DNA from: DASZHJ01 sp035541215
Lineage (GTDB): Bacteria > Pseudomonadota > Alphaproteobacteria > ATCC43930 > CGMCC-115725
Reading direction: 5' to 3'
Assembly (NCBI GenBank): GCA_035541215.1
Contig: DATKNV010000006.1
Span: forward strand, 1-54,734
Length of the DNA: 54,734 nt
In this document: piece after piece, positions 27,412-36,773 of the stretch
Position numbering within the stretch: position 1 is the stretch's first letter
Layout of the letters: each line of letters begins with the position of its first letter
The notes under the pieces: model-generated
The model's database searches: none
The model's input: the letters and a program-made list of their open reading frames with translations, nothing else
Told to the model about the DNA's origin: nothing
Made by a program: the position numbers and the translations under genes

Positions 27412-27834
27412 ATGATTCACTCCGGAACTTGCTTCTGCGGCGCGGTGAAGCTCGAGGTCGAGGGAGAGCCGGCGGCGATGGGCTATTGTCACTGCCGCTC
27501 CTGCCGCTGGTGGTCGGGCGGCCCGGTCAATGCCTTCACGCTCTGGAAGCCAGAGGCCGTGCACGTCAAGGCGGGCTCGCAATACCTCACGACCTACCAG
27601 AAGACCGCGCTCAGCCAGCGCAAATTCTGCGCAAAGTGCGGCGGGCACGTCATGACCCAGCATCCGCCGCTGGGCCTCATCGACGTCTTCGCCTCGACGA
27701 TCCCGAGCCTCGTCTTCCGTCCGGGCGTCCACGTCAATTACGCCGAGACGGTGCTGCCGATCCGCGACGGGCTTCCGAAGCTCAAGGACTTCCCGGCCGA
27801 ATTCGGCGGCTCCGGCGAGATGGTCGCGGAATGA
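27412..27834 (+). CDS. GFA/CENP-V domain protein
   Basis: 140 residues, AGAGGA ahead of the ATG. Zinc ligands of the GFA fold are present in order: C-x-C in GTCFCGAVKLEV, the CHCRSC motif in MGYCHCRSCRWWSG, and CAKC in KFCAKCGGHV. The family was named after glutathione-dependent formaldehyde-activating enzyme, but most members have no proven reaction. Cytosolic. It is the only clear plus-strand gene inserted in the otherwise minus-strand zapA - 6S - cyclo-ligase arrangement. Confidence 0.9.
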   Translation: MIHSGTCFCGAVKLEVEGEPAAMGYCHCRSCRWWSGGPVNAFTLWKPEAVHVKAGSQYLTTYQKTALSQRKFCAKCGGHVMTQHPPLGLIDVFASTIPSLVFRPGVHVNYAETVLPIRDGLPKLKDFPAEFGGSGEMVAE

Positions 27835-27964
27835 CCGCGGACCGATCGTACTGACAGCCGGCTGCGCGCGACCGGTACTTAGGCATCCCTCGACCTTGCG
27901 CGGCCAATCGGCCCGTCGGCCCCCGTGGGAGCGACGGTCCGGAGGGCCGCGCCTCGTCTCCGGC

Positions 27965-28228
27965 ATGGAGGTGAATTTGGGTCGCGAATTCGACGATTGT
28001 CGGCGCCATCAGGCGGTCCGGCATCATTTCGACGCGCTCGACGTCGCGCATGCGCGCGAGCGGGCGAGCCCGCGGGCCGTCGTGGCCGCATGGATCGTTG
28101 CCGGCATGGCGATCGGCGCGCTCGCTGCAATGGCGATCGCGACGCCGCCGATCCCGCCGGCAAAGAACATCGCAGACGTCCGCACTCAGCCGATGCATCG
28201 GCCCGAGTGCGGCCTGGGACGGCTCTAG
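27965..28228 (+). CDS. Possible small single-span membrane protein
   Basis: 87 residues from the ATG at 27965. G/C dominates third positions as in nearby genes. A polar, histidine- and arginine-rich N-terminal half precedes one hydrophobic span (AVVAAWIVAGMAIGALAAMA) and a short tail. No good ribosome binding site is visible, and I recognise no family. Its stop codon overlaps that of zapA on the other strand. It may be a chance open frame. The rest of 27835-28224 holds nothing else I can support. Confidence 0.4.
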   Translation: MEVNLGREFDDCRRHQAVRHHFDALDVAHARERASPRAVVAAWIVAGMAIGALAAMAIATPPIPPAKNIADVRTQPMHRPECGLGRL

Positions 28229-28557
28229 GAATGCACGTGGTGAGTCTCGAGCCGCTCGGCGATCGCCTCGATGCGCTCGGCCAATTCCTCGAGGCCGTGG
28301 CTCAAGGCGTCGGTATCGACGCCGTTGCCACTGGCGGCGTGGCGGCGAAGCTGCGCCTGGGCGTCCGCGAGCTCGTCGGTGATGACGAGCGCCGCCAGCA
28401 CGAGGAGCCGAGCCTCGCCGATCTGCCCGAGCTTCGCGGCGAAATCCGCGGTCTTGCGGTCGAGATACTGCGCGAGCTCCTTGAGCCGCGTCTGCTGCCC
28501 TTCCTCGCAGGAGACGGGATAGGTGCGGCCGTTGATGGTGAGATGAAGCTCGGCCAT
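28225..28557 (-). CDS. zapA: Cell division protein ZapA
   Basis: 110 residues. The N-terminal ZapA strand motif MAELHLTINGRTYPVSCEEG is followed by QQTRLKELAQYLDRKTADFA and the helix LLVLAALVITDELADAQAQL; the C-terminal end is coiled coil. ZapA bundles FtsZ filaments at the Z ring. Its ATG overlaps by one base the stop of the DUF4164 gene (TGATG), so the two are coupled. It is upstream of 6S RNA, as in many Alphaproteobacteria. Confidence 0.93.
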   Translation of the reverse strand: MAELHLTINGRTYPVSCEEGQQTRLKELAQYLDRKTADFAAKLGQIGEARLLVLAALVITDELADAQAQLRRHAASGNGVDTDALSHGLEELAERIEAIAERLETHHVHS

Positions 28558-28787
28558 CAATCCTCCGGGAGCGCGCGATCGAGGCGGCCGATCGCCTGAT
28601 CGAGGCGGCTCGCGACGAGCTGCGTCACTTTGCTGAGCGCAGCATATTGGGCTTTCGCCTCGGCGAGCGCGGCGGAAGCCTGCTCGCGCGGGGCGCCCTC
28701 CTCCGCGTGCTCCATCGCGGTTTCCAGGCGTATCACCGCCCGCTCCAACCGCTTGGCCGCCTCCACCACTTTGGTCATGCCGGTCAT
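28557..28787 (-). CDS. DUF4164 small coiled-coil protein, ZapA partner gene
   Basis: 76 residues, nearly all helical heptads: VVEAAKRLERAVIRLETAME, then QASAALAEAKAQYAALSKVT and QAIGRLDRALPED. This is the DUF4164 pattern, regularly encoded just before zapA in Alphaproteobacteria. A ZapB-like structural role at the divisome is inferred from coupling and coiled coil, not shown. Confidence 0.82.
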   Translation of the reverse strand: MTGMTKVVEAAKRLERAVIRLETAMEHAEEGAPREQASAALAEAKAQYAALSKVTQLVASRLDQAIGRLDRALPED

Positions 28788-28859
28788 TGCGCCGACTGAT
28801 TTCGATTGTTGAACGTCCCCGGATGCTCAACCTTACGCACCCTTCGCGCGACTCGTCAA

Positions 28860-29291
28860 TCAGCCCGGTCCGCTCAGGAGCCGCTTGCGCAGGAAGTACT
28901 TCGTCTGCCCCGGCGGATAATCCTCGAGGGTCGCGAAAACCGCGTAGCCGAGATGCTCGTAGAAGCCGCGCGCCTGAAATGTGTCGAGCCAAGCCGAATG
29001 GCAGCCGCGGGCTGCCGCGAGGCGCTCGGCGCGCGCGAGCAGCTCGCGGCCGAAGCCGCGGCCGCGGAGCTCGTCGTGCACCCAGAGACTGTCGACGAAG
29101 AGCCAGGTCCAGCCGATGACGCCGTCGAGCCCGCCCGCGAGCGTCCCCTCGCCGTCGCGCAGGAAGAGGGCGAAGCGCTCGTCCTCGCCGGGCACGCTCC
29201 GCGCGTTGAAGAGGTCGATCTCCCGCTCCAGCCGCTTGCGGTCCTCGCGGCGCGGGCGCTCGTCCAAAACGATCTCGATCGGCGGCCTCAT
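28860..29291 (-). CDS. GNAT family N-acetyltransferase
   Basis: 143 residues from the ATG at 29291; a GTG 42 bp upstream would add 14 residues. The acetyl-CoA-binding loop is visible in DELRGRGFGRELLARAERLA (R-G-x-G-F-G type), preceded by IGWTWLFVDSLWVHDELRG and followed by CHSAWLDTFQARGFYEHLGY, which is the GNAT motif B. The substrate is unknown. Divergent from the transketolase gene. Confidence 0.9.
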   Translation of the reverse strand: MRPPIEIVLDERPRREDRKRLEREIDLFNARSVPGEDERFALFLRDGEGTLAGGLDGVIGWTWLFVDSLWVHDELRGRGFGRELLARAERLAAARGCHSAWLDTFQARGFYEHLGYAVFATLEDYPPGQTKYFLRKRLLSGPG

Positions 29292-29452
29292 CCGCACACT
29301 TTGCCAGGACGCGGCGACTTCTGCGATTGTCACGGTACGGCCGTCGCATCTCGGCAGCCATGCGCCGGCAGAGGACCGTTGACGGGGACCGGCTTGCCCG
29401 GCAAGGTGCGGCTCATCCGCAGCGCCGCAGGCACGCCTCCCTTCCCTCGCCG

Positions 29453-31474
29453 ATGACCGCCCCCGACACGCCCCGCTCCGCCCTTCGGCCGCTGCCGGAG
29501 CCCAGGGATCGCGGGCTCCGGCGCATGGCCGACGCCATTCGCGCGCTCTCGATGGATGCGGTGGAGCGCGCGAAGTCCGGCCATCCCGGCATGCCCATGG
29601 GCATGGCCGACGTGGCGGCGGTGCTCTTCACCAAGTTCCTGAAATTCGATCCGCGCGATCCCCGGTGGCCCGACCGCGACCGCTTCGTGCTCTCGGCGGG
29701 ACACGGCTCGATGCTGCTCTACTCGCTGCTGCATCTGACGGGCTATCCCGAGATGACGCTCGAGGAGCTGAAGCGCTTCCGCCAACTCGGCAGCCGCACG
29801 GCCGGCCATCCCGAATACGGTCATGCGCCGGGGATCGAGACCACGACAGGCCCGCTCGGCCAAGGCCTCGGCAATGCGGTGGGAATGGCGCTCGCGGAAC
29901 GCATCCTCAACGCGCGCTTCGGCGACGCGCTCGTCGATCACCGCACCTACGCGATCGCCGGCGACGGCTGCCTCATGGAAGGCATCAGCCACGAGGCGAT
30001 CTCGCTCGCGGGTCATCTGAAGCTCTCGAAGCTCATCGTGCTCTTCGACGACAATTCCGTCTCGATCGATGGGCCGACGGGGCTTTCGGTCTCCGACGAC
30101 CAACTCGCGCGCTTCGAGGCGTCGAACTGGAACGTCGCCGCCGTCGACGGGCACGACACCGATGCGGTCGCGGCCGCGCTCGAGCAAGCGCAGCGCAGCG
30201 ACCGCCCCTCGCTCATCGCCTGCCGCACCGTGATCGCCTTCGGTGCGCCCACCAAGGCGGGCACCGCCGCCTCGCACGGCTCCCCGCTCGGCGCCGCCGA
30301 GATCGAGGGCGCACGCGCGCGTCTCGGCTGGTCCGATCCTCCCTTCGAGGTACCCAGCGACATTCTCTCGCAGTGGCGTGCGGTCGGCGCCCGCGGCGCC
30401 GCCGCCTCCGCGGCTTGGCGCGCCCGGCTTGCCGCAGCGCCCCAGGAACTCCGAAGCGAGTTCGAGCGCCGCGCGCTCGGCGGGCTTCCGGAGGGCTGGC
30501 GCGCGGCGATCCAAGCCGTCAAGACAAAGGCCGCTGCCGAAGCGCCGAAGCTCGCGACGCGGCAAGCTTCCGGCAACGTCCTCGACGCGCTCGCGCCCGC
30601 GATGCCGGAGCTCATTGGGGGGTCCGCCGACCTCACGGGCTCCAACAACACGCGCGCCAAATCGCAGAAGCCCGTGACGGCGAAGGATTACGACGGCAGC
30701 TACGTCTTCTACGGCGTGCGCGAGCACGGCATGGCCGCGGCGATGAACGGCATGGCGCTCCACGGCGGCGTCGTGCCCTATGGCGGCACCTTCCTGATCT
30801 TCACGGATTACTGCCGTCCCGCGATCCGGCTTTCCGCCTTGATGGGACTGCGCGTCGTCTACGTTATGACCCACGATTCGATCGGCCTCGGCGAGGATGG
30901 GCCCACGCATCAGCCGGTGGAGCAGCTCGCGGCGCTCCGCGCGATCCCCGGCCTCAACGTGTTCCGCCCCGCCGATCCCGTGGAGACGGCGGAGTGCTGG
31001 GAATTGGCCCTCGCCGCGGAGGACAAGCCCTCGGTGATCGCGCTCACGCGGCAGGGAGTGCCGACGCTCCGCCGCGACACCGCCGAGAACCGCTCCGCTC
31101 GCGGCGCCTATGTACTCGCGGAAGCCGGGGGCGCGCGGCGCGTCACGCTGCTCGCCACGGGCTCGGAGGTCTCGATCGCGATGCAGGCGCGCGACATGCT
31201 CGCGGGCAAGGGCGTCGCCGCCGCGGTCGTCTCGATGCCCTGCTGGGAGCTGTTCGAGGCGCAGCCCGAGGACTATAAGGCGGCGGTGCTGGGCACCGCG
31301 CCGCGCGTCGCCGTCGAGGCCGCCTCGCCTTTCGGCTGGGAGCGCTACACCGGCACCGGCGGCGCGATGATCGGAATGACCGGCTTCGGTGCCTCGGCGC
31401 CCGCCGAGGAGCTCTACCGCCACTTCGGCATCACCGCGGAGAAGGTCGCCGAGGCGGCGCTGGCGAGGGTTTGA
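29453..31474 (+). CDS. tkt: Transketolase
   Basis: 673 residues from the ATG at 29453; a later ATG at 29525 is possible since neither has a clear ribosome binding site. TPP-binding motif GDGCLMEGISHEAISLAGHL with the family GDG..N-type pattern, N-terminal SMDAVERAKSGHPGMPMGMA, the PLGQGLGNAVGMALAER loop and the C-terminal transketolase domain GHAVG-like YPFG region SPFGWERYTG are all present. Catalytic glutamate lies in YGVREHGMAAAMNGM. It moves two-carbon ketol units in the pentose phosphate or Calvin cycle. It heads a run with gap, an unknown gene, fba and thiE. Confidence 0.95.
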   Translation: MTAPDTPRSALRPLPEPRDRGLRRMADAIRALSMDAVERAKSGHPGMPMGMADVAAVLFTKFLKFDPRDPRWPDRDRFVLSAGHGSMLLYSLLHLTGYPEMTLEELKRFRQLGSRTAGHPEYGHAPGIETTTGPLGQGLGNAVGMALAERILNARFGDALVDHRTYAIAGDGCLMEGISHEAISLAGHLKLSKLIVLFDDNSVSIDGPTGLSVSDDQLARFEASNWNVAAVDGHDTDAVAAALEQAQRSDRPSLIACRTVIAFGAPTKAGTAASHGSPLGAAEIEGARARLGWSDPPFEVPSDILSQWRAVGARGAAASAAWRARLAAAPQELRSEFERRALGGLPEGWRAAIQAVKTKAAAEAPKLATRQASGNVLDALAPAMPELIGGSADLTGSNNTRAKSQKPVTAKDYDGSYVFYGVREHGMAAAMNGMALHGGVVPYGGTFLIFTDYCRPAIRLSALMGLRVVYVMTHDSIGLGEDGPTHQPVEQLAALRAIPGLNVFRPADPVETAECWELALAAEDKPSVIALTRQGVPTLRRDTAENRSARGAYVLAEAGGARRVTLLATGSEVSIAMQARDMLAGKGVAAAVVSMPCWELFEAQPEDYKAAVLGTAPRVAVEAASPFGWERYTGTGGAMIGMTGFGASAPAEELYRHFGITAEKVAEAALARV

Positions 31475-31491
31475 ATGGCTCGGAGGAATCG

Positions 31492-32502
<1,011 letters not shown>

Positions 32503-32516
32503 GCCGCTTGGGGCGC

Positions 32517-32948
32517 GTGGAAGGCAAGCGCGTCATCGTCCACTCCCTCGCCGACGCCCGCGCGGCATTCGCCGCGGCGAGCGCGCTCCATCGGCCCATC
32601 ACCCTCGCGAGCGCTTACGGTGCCGGAGGCTATGCCGGTCCGCTCTGGTTCAAGGGCGTGATCGAGGCGGCGGCCGCCGAGTTTCCGGAGGTCTCCGTCT
32701 CCGCCGTGCTCGACTGTGCCGATGAGGCCGGGACGGTGCTGCTGGCGCTGCGGCACGGGCTCAAGCGGGTGCGCTTCACGGGGAATGCCGCCGCGCGGAA
32801 GCGGCTCCAGGCGATTGCGGCCGAACTCGGCGCCGAGATCGAGACCGGCCGACGGCCCGCGGCGCTCGATCTCCGGGAGGTGCGCGATCCCGCGGCCGAG
32901 CTTCGCGCCTATCTGGCGCCGCCCGCGCGGCGCCGCAAGCAGCGTTGA
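32517..32948 (+). CDS. Unknown protein between gap and fba
   Basis: 143 residues from a GTG at 32517 (a TTG at 32508 is another possible start). Strong codon bias shows it is coding. Pattern is alternating strands and helices: KRVIVHSLADARAAFAAA, ITLASAYGAGGYAGPLWFKG, VSVSAVLDCADEAGTVLLAL, LKRVRFTGNAAARKRLQAIA. It reads like a small alpha/beta domain, but I know no family. Position between two glycolytic genes suggests a link to carbon flow. Confidence 0.65.
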   Translation: MEGKRVIVHSLADARAAFAAASALHRPITLASAYGAGGYAGPLWFKGVIEAAAAEFPEVSVSAVLDCADEAGTVLLALRHGLKRVRFTGNAAARKRLQAIAAELGAEIETGRRPAALDLREVRDPAAELRAYLAPPARRRKQR

Positions 32949-33029
32949 CGGCCTTTCCGCGGACTTGGCCCGCGCCGCTTCCATCTGATATACCCCGGCA
33001 ATCCCAGCCAGCCCCAGGAGAGAAGGCCC

Positions 33030-33959
33030 ATGCGAGTAAGCCAAAAGGTCAAGCGCATCCTCGACGGTTACGAGGGCGACAATCCCGGGACCAAGGCGAA
33101 CCTCGCCCGCATCCTCATGCACGGGAAGCTCGGCGGCTCCGGGAAGCTCGTTATCCTGCCGGTCGATCAGGGCTTCGAGCACGGGCCCGCGCGGAGCTTT
33201 GCGCCGAACCCGCCGGCCTACGACCCGCATTATCACTATCAGCTCGCGATCGACGCCGGACTCTCGGCCTATGCGGCGCCGCTGGGCTTCCTCGAGGCCG
33301 GCGCCGACAGCTTCGCGGGCGCGATCCCGACGATCCTCAAGGTCAACAGCGCCAACAGCCTGGCGCGCGCCAAGGAGGCGCCCTCGCAGGCGATCACCGC
33401 AGGCGTCAAGGACGCGCTCCGGCTCGGCTGTGCGGCCATCGGCTTCACGATCTATCCGGGCTCGGATGCCGCCTACGACATGATCCGCGACATCACGGAG
33501 ATGGCGCGCGAGGCGAAATCCTACGGGCTCGCGGTGGTGATCTGGTCCTATCCGCGCGGCGGCGCGCTCTCGAAGCAGGGCGAGACCGCCGTCGACATCT
33601 GCGCCTATGCCGCGCACATGGCGGCGCTCCTGGGCGCGCACATCATCAAGGTGAAGCCGCCGACCGAGCATCTCGAGCTCGAGGCCGCGAAGAAGGTCTA
33701 TGAGGCGCAGAAGATCGCGATCGGCACGCTGGCCGAGCGCGTCAAGCACGTGGTGCAGGCCTGCTTCGACGGCAAGCGCATCGTCGTCTTCTCCGGCGGC
33801 GAGGCGAAGGACCTCGAGGGCGTCTTCAACGAGGTCCGCGGCATCCGCGACGGCGGCGGCAACGGCTCGATCATCGGGCGCAACACTTTCCAGCGGCCGA
33901 AGGAGGACGCGCTCAAGATGCTCGACACGATCGTCCAGATCTACCAGGGCAAGGCTTGA
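33030..33959 (+). CDS. Class I fructose-bisphosphate aldolase (DhnA/FbaB type)
   Basis: 309 residues. Motifs: LVILPVDQGFEHGPARSFAP, YDPHYHYQLAIDAGLSAYAA and GFTIYPGSDAAYDM; HIIKVKPPTEHL carries the likely Schiff-base lysine (K207); the phosphate-binding end is RIVVFSGGEAKDL and GSIIGRNTFQRP. It is metal-independent, unlike the class II enzyme commonly paired with gap-pgk. It cleaves fructose 1,6-bisphosphate. The GAGAGAAGG stretch ahead of the ATG is a fair ribosome binding site. Stop overlaps the TTG start of thiE. Confidence 0.93.
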   Translation: MRVSQKVKRILDGYEGDNPGTKANLARILMHGKLGGSGKLVILPVDQGFEHGPARSFAPNPPAYDPHYHYQLAIDAGLSAYAAPLGFLEAGADSFAGAIPTILKVNSANSLARAKEAPSQAITAGVKDALRLGCAAIGFTIYPGSDAAYDMIRDITEMAREAKSYGLAVVIWSYPRGGALSKQGETAVDICAYAAHMAALLGAHIIKVKPPTEHLELEAAKKVYEAQKIAIGTLAERVKHVVQACFDGKRIVVFSGGEAKDLEGVFNEVRGIRDGGGNGSIIGRNTFQRPKEDALKMLDTIVQIYQGKA

Positions 33960-34600
33960 TCCTCGCGGCCGAGCGCACGCGCCTCTACCTCGTCACGCCC
34001 GCGGCGCTCGATCCCGCGCGCTTCCGCGACCTGCTCGCGAGCGCGCTCGATGCCGGCGACGTCGCCTGCGTGCAGCTCCGCCTCAAGGACGTGAGCGACG
34101 ACGCGATCCGGCACGCCTGCGACGTGCTGCGTCCGGTGGCGCAAGATCGCGACGTGGCCTTCCTGCTGAACGACCGCCCCGACCTCGCGGCCGCAACCGG
34201 CTGCGACGGCGTCCATGTGGGGCAAGAGGACACGCCCTACGCCGAGGCGCGGCGCATCCTGGGCCCGGACCGGATCGTCGGCGTCACCTGTCACGGGAGC
34301 CGCGACCTCGCGATGGAGGCGGCCGAGGCCGGCGCGGACTACGTCGCCTTCGGCGCCTTCTATCCCACCACCACGAAGGTGAGCGGCCATTGCGCGGACC
34401 CCGAGATCCTGCGCTGGTGGAGCGAGATCATGACGGTGCCCTGCGTCGCCATCGGCGGCATCACGCCGGAGAATTGCGCGCCGCTGGTCCAAGCGGGCGC
34501 GGACTTCCTCGCGGTCGTCTCCGCGGTCTGGAACCACCCCGAGGGTCCGGCGGCGGCGGTCAAGGCCTTCGAGAACGCGATCGCCGCCGCCGGGAAGTGA
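33956..34600 (+). CDS. thiE: Thiamine-phosphate synthase
   Basis: 214 residues from a TTG start overlapping the aldolase stop (TTGA). The ThiE barrel motifs are TRLYLVTPAALDPARFRDLL, VACVQLRLKD (pyrophosphate side), FLLNDRPDLAAATGCDGVHV, GVTCHGSRDLAMEA, FGAFYPTTTK and IGGITPENCAPLVQAGADFL. It joins the thiazole and pyrimidine phosphates to form thiamine phosphate, whose diphosphate is the cofactor of the transketolase encoded upstream. No TPP riboswitch is seen. The gene faces the porin-cytochrome gene, 7 bp apart. Confidence 0.92.
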   Translation: MILAAERTRLYLVTPAALDPARFRDLLASALDAGDVACVQLRLKDVSDDAIRHACDVLRPVAQDRDVAFLLNDRPDLAAATGCDGVHVGQEDTPYAEARRILGPDRIVGVTCHGSRDLAMEAAEAGADYVAFGAFYPTTTKVSGHCADPEILRWWSEIMTVPCVAIGGITPENCAPLVQAGADFLAVVSAVWNHPEGPAAAVKAFENAIAAAGK

Positions 34601-34607
34601 AGCGGCG

Positions 34608-35981
34608 CTAGAAGGCCGTCAGCACGTAGAGGTAAAGCGTGTTGTTGCCACTCGCCTTGCTGCCCATGCCATCGTAGTTCACGGTGCCGCCATTGAAGTG
34701 GTTGTAGAGCGTGTACTGCAGGCCGATCCTGAAATTAAGCCACGGCCAGAACTCGGGCCCGCCGTTGCTGAACGGCAGATAGTCCACCTCGAAAATCCAG
34801 CCGTCAGAATTGGGGCTGCCGTTATTCGTGCCGTAAAGCGTGGGATCGGACGTGCCGCTGATGTTGAACCAGGACACGTTGACGCCGTAGGTGTGCTCGT
34901 AGAAATAGCTGGTCTTCAGGCGGAAGGTATTGAGCGTATCGTGCGTGTTTGACGTGAACCCCAGCGCGCTGCTCGCGTGGTAATCCGCGTATTCGTGAAT
35001 GAAGGTCGCTTGAACGCCGACGGAATCGCGCTCGCCGTTGAACTGGTACTGCGAATCGAGTCCGATATCCGTGAAGTTGTCGGTGCCGTTGGTCGTGATG
35101 CGCTGGGGATTGACGCTCGCGTACATCCCGAATGTGCCGAATTCCCAGGAGTTGTTGCCCCAGCTCGGCTCGATCGCGAGGCGCCAATAGGGCGCGATGC
35201 CGCTGAAGCTGCTCGTGCCCGCCGAAGGGACGCCCAACGTCCGCTCCGTATTCATCGAGAGGGTGCGATAGCCGGAGATCTCGGCATAGACCATGTGGTT
35301 CCACCAGGCATAGCCGCCGAGACCGAGGACTTGCTGGCCGTAGGTCCCGTCAATGAGGGAAGCCGCGACCGGCGATGGCGCGATGCCGGAGCTGAAGAAC
35401 GGGTATCCCCAGGCAGGCGTGCTGTTCCAGGGATCCTGCACCGTGGGATTGTTGTTGAGGGTGGCTCCGAAGGTGAGATCGGAGCCGAAGAGCGAGCCCT
35501 GCCCGGCCCAGCGAATGTCGGTATTGTCCCAGGTGAATTCCCGGGCCACGCCGTCATAGGTGCCCTGGATGAACGCGCCGATGCCCTGCTGCGACCAGAT
35601 GGCGCCGGCATAAAAGAGGCTCATCTGATCGAGCTCGAAATTGTCGTTGGGGCCGAACCACTGGTTGGCGCCGGGCATCGAGGCCTGCGTGTGAGTGAAG
35701 CCCGTCTGGATCATCGCCGCAACCGGCGGAAACCAGGGCGCCCAGGCTGGGCCCTGGCCGCCGCCCTGCACGTAGCCATTTAGTTTGAACTCGCGGCCGA
35801 AGGGCGTGAGCTCGGGCAGCTGTGTGTGGCATTGCGCGCAGGGGAAACCCGTCTGCCGCGCGTAGCTCGGCACGGCCTGCGCCGACCCGCCTGTTCCGAG
35901 GATGGTCAACGCCGCCAACAGCAGGCCAATGGTGCCGGCGGTCCATGCCTTGCGCAGAGGCCAGTGGGCGATGTTCGTCAT
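34608..35981 (-). CDS. Cyc2-like outer-membrane fused monohaem cytochrome-porin
   Basis: 457 residues from the ATG at 35981 with GGAGGGACGGGG ahead. Signal peptide about 1-36 (ends AQA-VP). Immediately after it comes a single haem-c site, CAQCH, inside YARQTGFPCAQCHTQLPELT followed by PFGREFKLNGY. The remaining roughly 390 residues are aromatic-rich, glycine- and asparagine-rich alternating beta strands ending in the aromatic LYLYVLTAF, a typical beta-barrel C-terminus. Haem, plug and barrel in one chain is the architecture of Cyc2, the iron-oxidising outer-membrane cytochrome, and of related uncharacterised fusions. Base use is more AT-rich than neighbours. It is divergent from a hemerythrin-like and a cytochrome c gene. 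Substrate unproven. Confidence 0.78.
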   Translation of the reverse strand: MTNIAHWPLRKAWTAGTIGLLLAALTILGTGGSAQAVPSYARQTGFPCAQCHTQLPELTPFGREFKLNGYVQGGGQGPAWAPWFPPVAAMIQTGFTHTQASMPGANQWFGPNDNFELDQMSLFYAGAIWSQQGIGAFIQGTYDGVAREFTWDNTDIRWAGQGSLFGSDLTFGATLNNNPTVQDPWNSTPAWGYPFFSSGIAPSPVAASLIDGTYGQQVLGLGGYAWWNHMVYAEISGYRTLSMNTERTLGVPSAGTSSFSGIAPYWRLAIEPSWGNNSWEFGTFGMYASVNPQRITTNGTDNFTDIGLDSQYQFNGERDSVGVQATFIHEYADYHASSALGFTSNTHDTLNTFRLKTSYFYEHTYGVNVSWFNISGTSDPTLYGTNNGSPNSDGWIFEVDYLPFSNGGPEFWPWLNFRIGLQYTLYNHFNGGTVNYDGMGSKASGNNTLYLYVLTAF

Positions 35982-36070
35982 CCCCGTCCCTCCGTGTTCC
36001 GACTCAAGCCCCAAAAAAACGGCGCCTATCGATGGCAGCCAATCACTAACGGAACTGCGGCGTCTCCTCA

Positions 36071-36084
36071 CTGATTTACATCAA
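36071..36084. promoter_or_regulatory. FNR/FixK-type box between the redox genes
   Basis: CTGATTTACATCAA matches the anaerobic-regulator consensus TTGAT-N4-ATCAA with one mismatch at the first base. It lies in the 208-bp divergent region, about 90 bp from the porin-cytochrome start and 105 bp from the hemerythrin start. Control of one or both by oxygen is inferred. Confidence 0.55.
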
Positions 36085-36189
36085 GGCCCGCCTCTCCGAA
36101 ATCCTCCAAAAATGAGCTACTTTTAGTGTCAGCCGTGGGGCGGCGCGCCGTCCTTCGGAGTCGCAGCGAGCAGCCGAGGAGCAAATCCC

Positions 36190-36738
36190 ATGGGTCTCAG
36201 TAGAGCGGCCGTCGTGGCGGCGATGGCTCTCAGCACCTGCGTCGCATTCTTGCCGGTGAGCGCCGCCCGCGCGCAGCAGCAGCAAACACATCCCATACCG
36301 CAATCGATCCGCCTCGATCACGAGGAGGCGATACGCCAGCTCACCGCCGTCGCGCAGCGCAAGGGCCGCACCGGCGAGATCGCGCGCAAGGCGCTCGAGG
36401 TCTTCAAGGCGCACATCCGGCGCGAGGAGGAATACATCCTGCCGCCGCTCACCCTCGCCCCCGCGATCGCCGAAGGCCGCGTCACCCCGGACATGCGCTG
36501 GGCGATCGCGATGGTCGACCGCATCAAGGCCGATCGCGAGGTCATCTTCGCGGAGCACACGACCATCACGGCCTGGATGAACCAGCTCGCGGAAGCCGCG
36601 CGGCGCGCGCACCAGAAGGACGTGCTGGAATTGGCGGAGACGCTGGTGGCGGACTCGCTCGCCGACACCGAGGTGATGGAGCCAGCGGCGATCGTGATCG
36701 GCGAATACCTCCGCGCCAAGCTTCCGCCCGCGCAATAG
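36190..36738 (+). CDS. Secreted hemerythrin-like (HHE) protein
   Basis: 182 residues. Signal peptide about 1-28 (ARA-QQ), then a four-helix bundle with histidine/glutamate placement of hemerythrin HHE domains: IRLDHEEAIRQL, FKAHIRREEEYILPPL, FAEHTTITAWMNQL and a final helix LVADSLADTEVMEPAAIV. Hemerythrins carry a non-haem diiron site that binds oxygen or nitric oxide. A periplasmic location is unusual because most are cytosolic. It precedes a cytochrome c gene by 35 bp and is divergent from the porin-cytochrome gene. Confidence 0.75.
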   Translation: MGLSRAAVVAAMALSTCVAFLPVSAARAQQQQTHPIPQSIRLDHEEAIRQLTAVAQRKGRTGEIARKALEVFKAHIRREEEYILPPLTLAPAIAEGRVTPDMRWAIAMVDRIKADREVIFAEHTTITAWMNQLAEAARRAHQKDVLELAETLVADSLADTEVMEPAAIVIGEYLRAKLPPAQ

Positions 36739-36773
36739 CGCCGACCTCTCACGCCCTAATTCGGAGCGACGCC

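Noticed and set aside
29330..31423. A 697-residue minus-strand frame over tkt
   Set aside because: It is antisense to transketolase and shows only histidine/arginine-rich shadow sequence.
33956..34000. TPP riboswitch for thiE
   Set aside because: thiE overlaps the fba stop and has no leader, so there is no room for a riboswitch.
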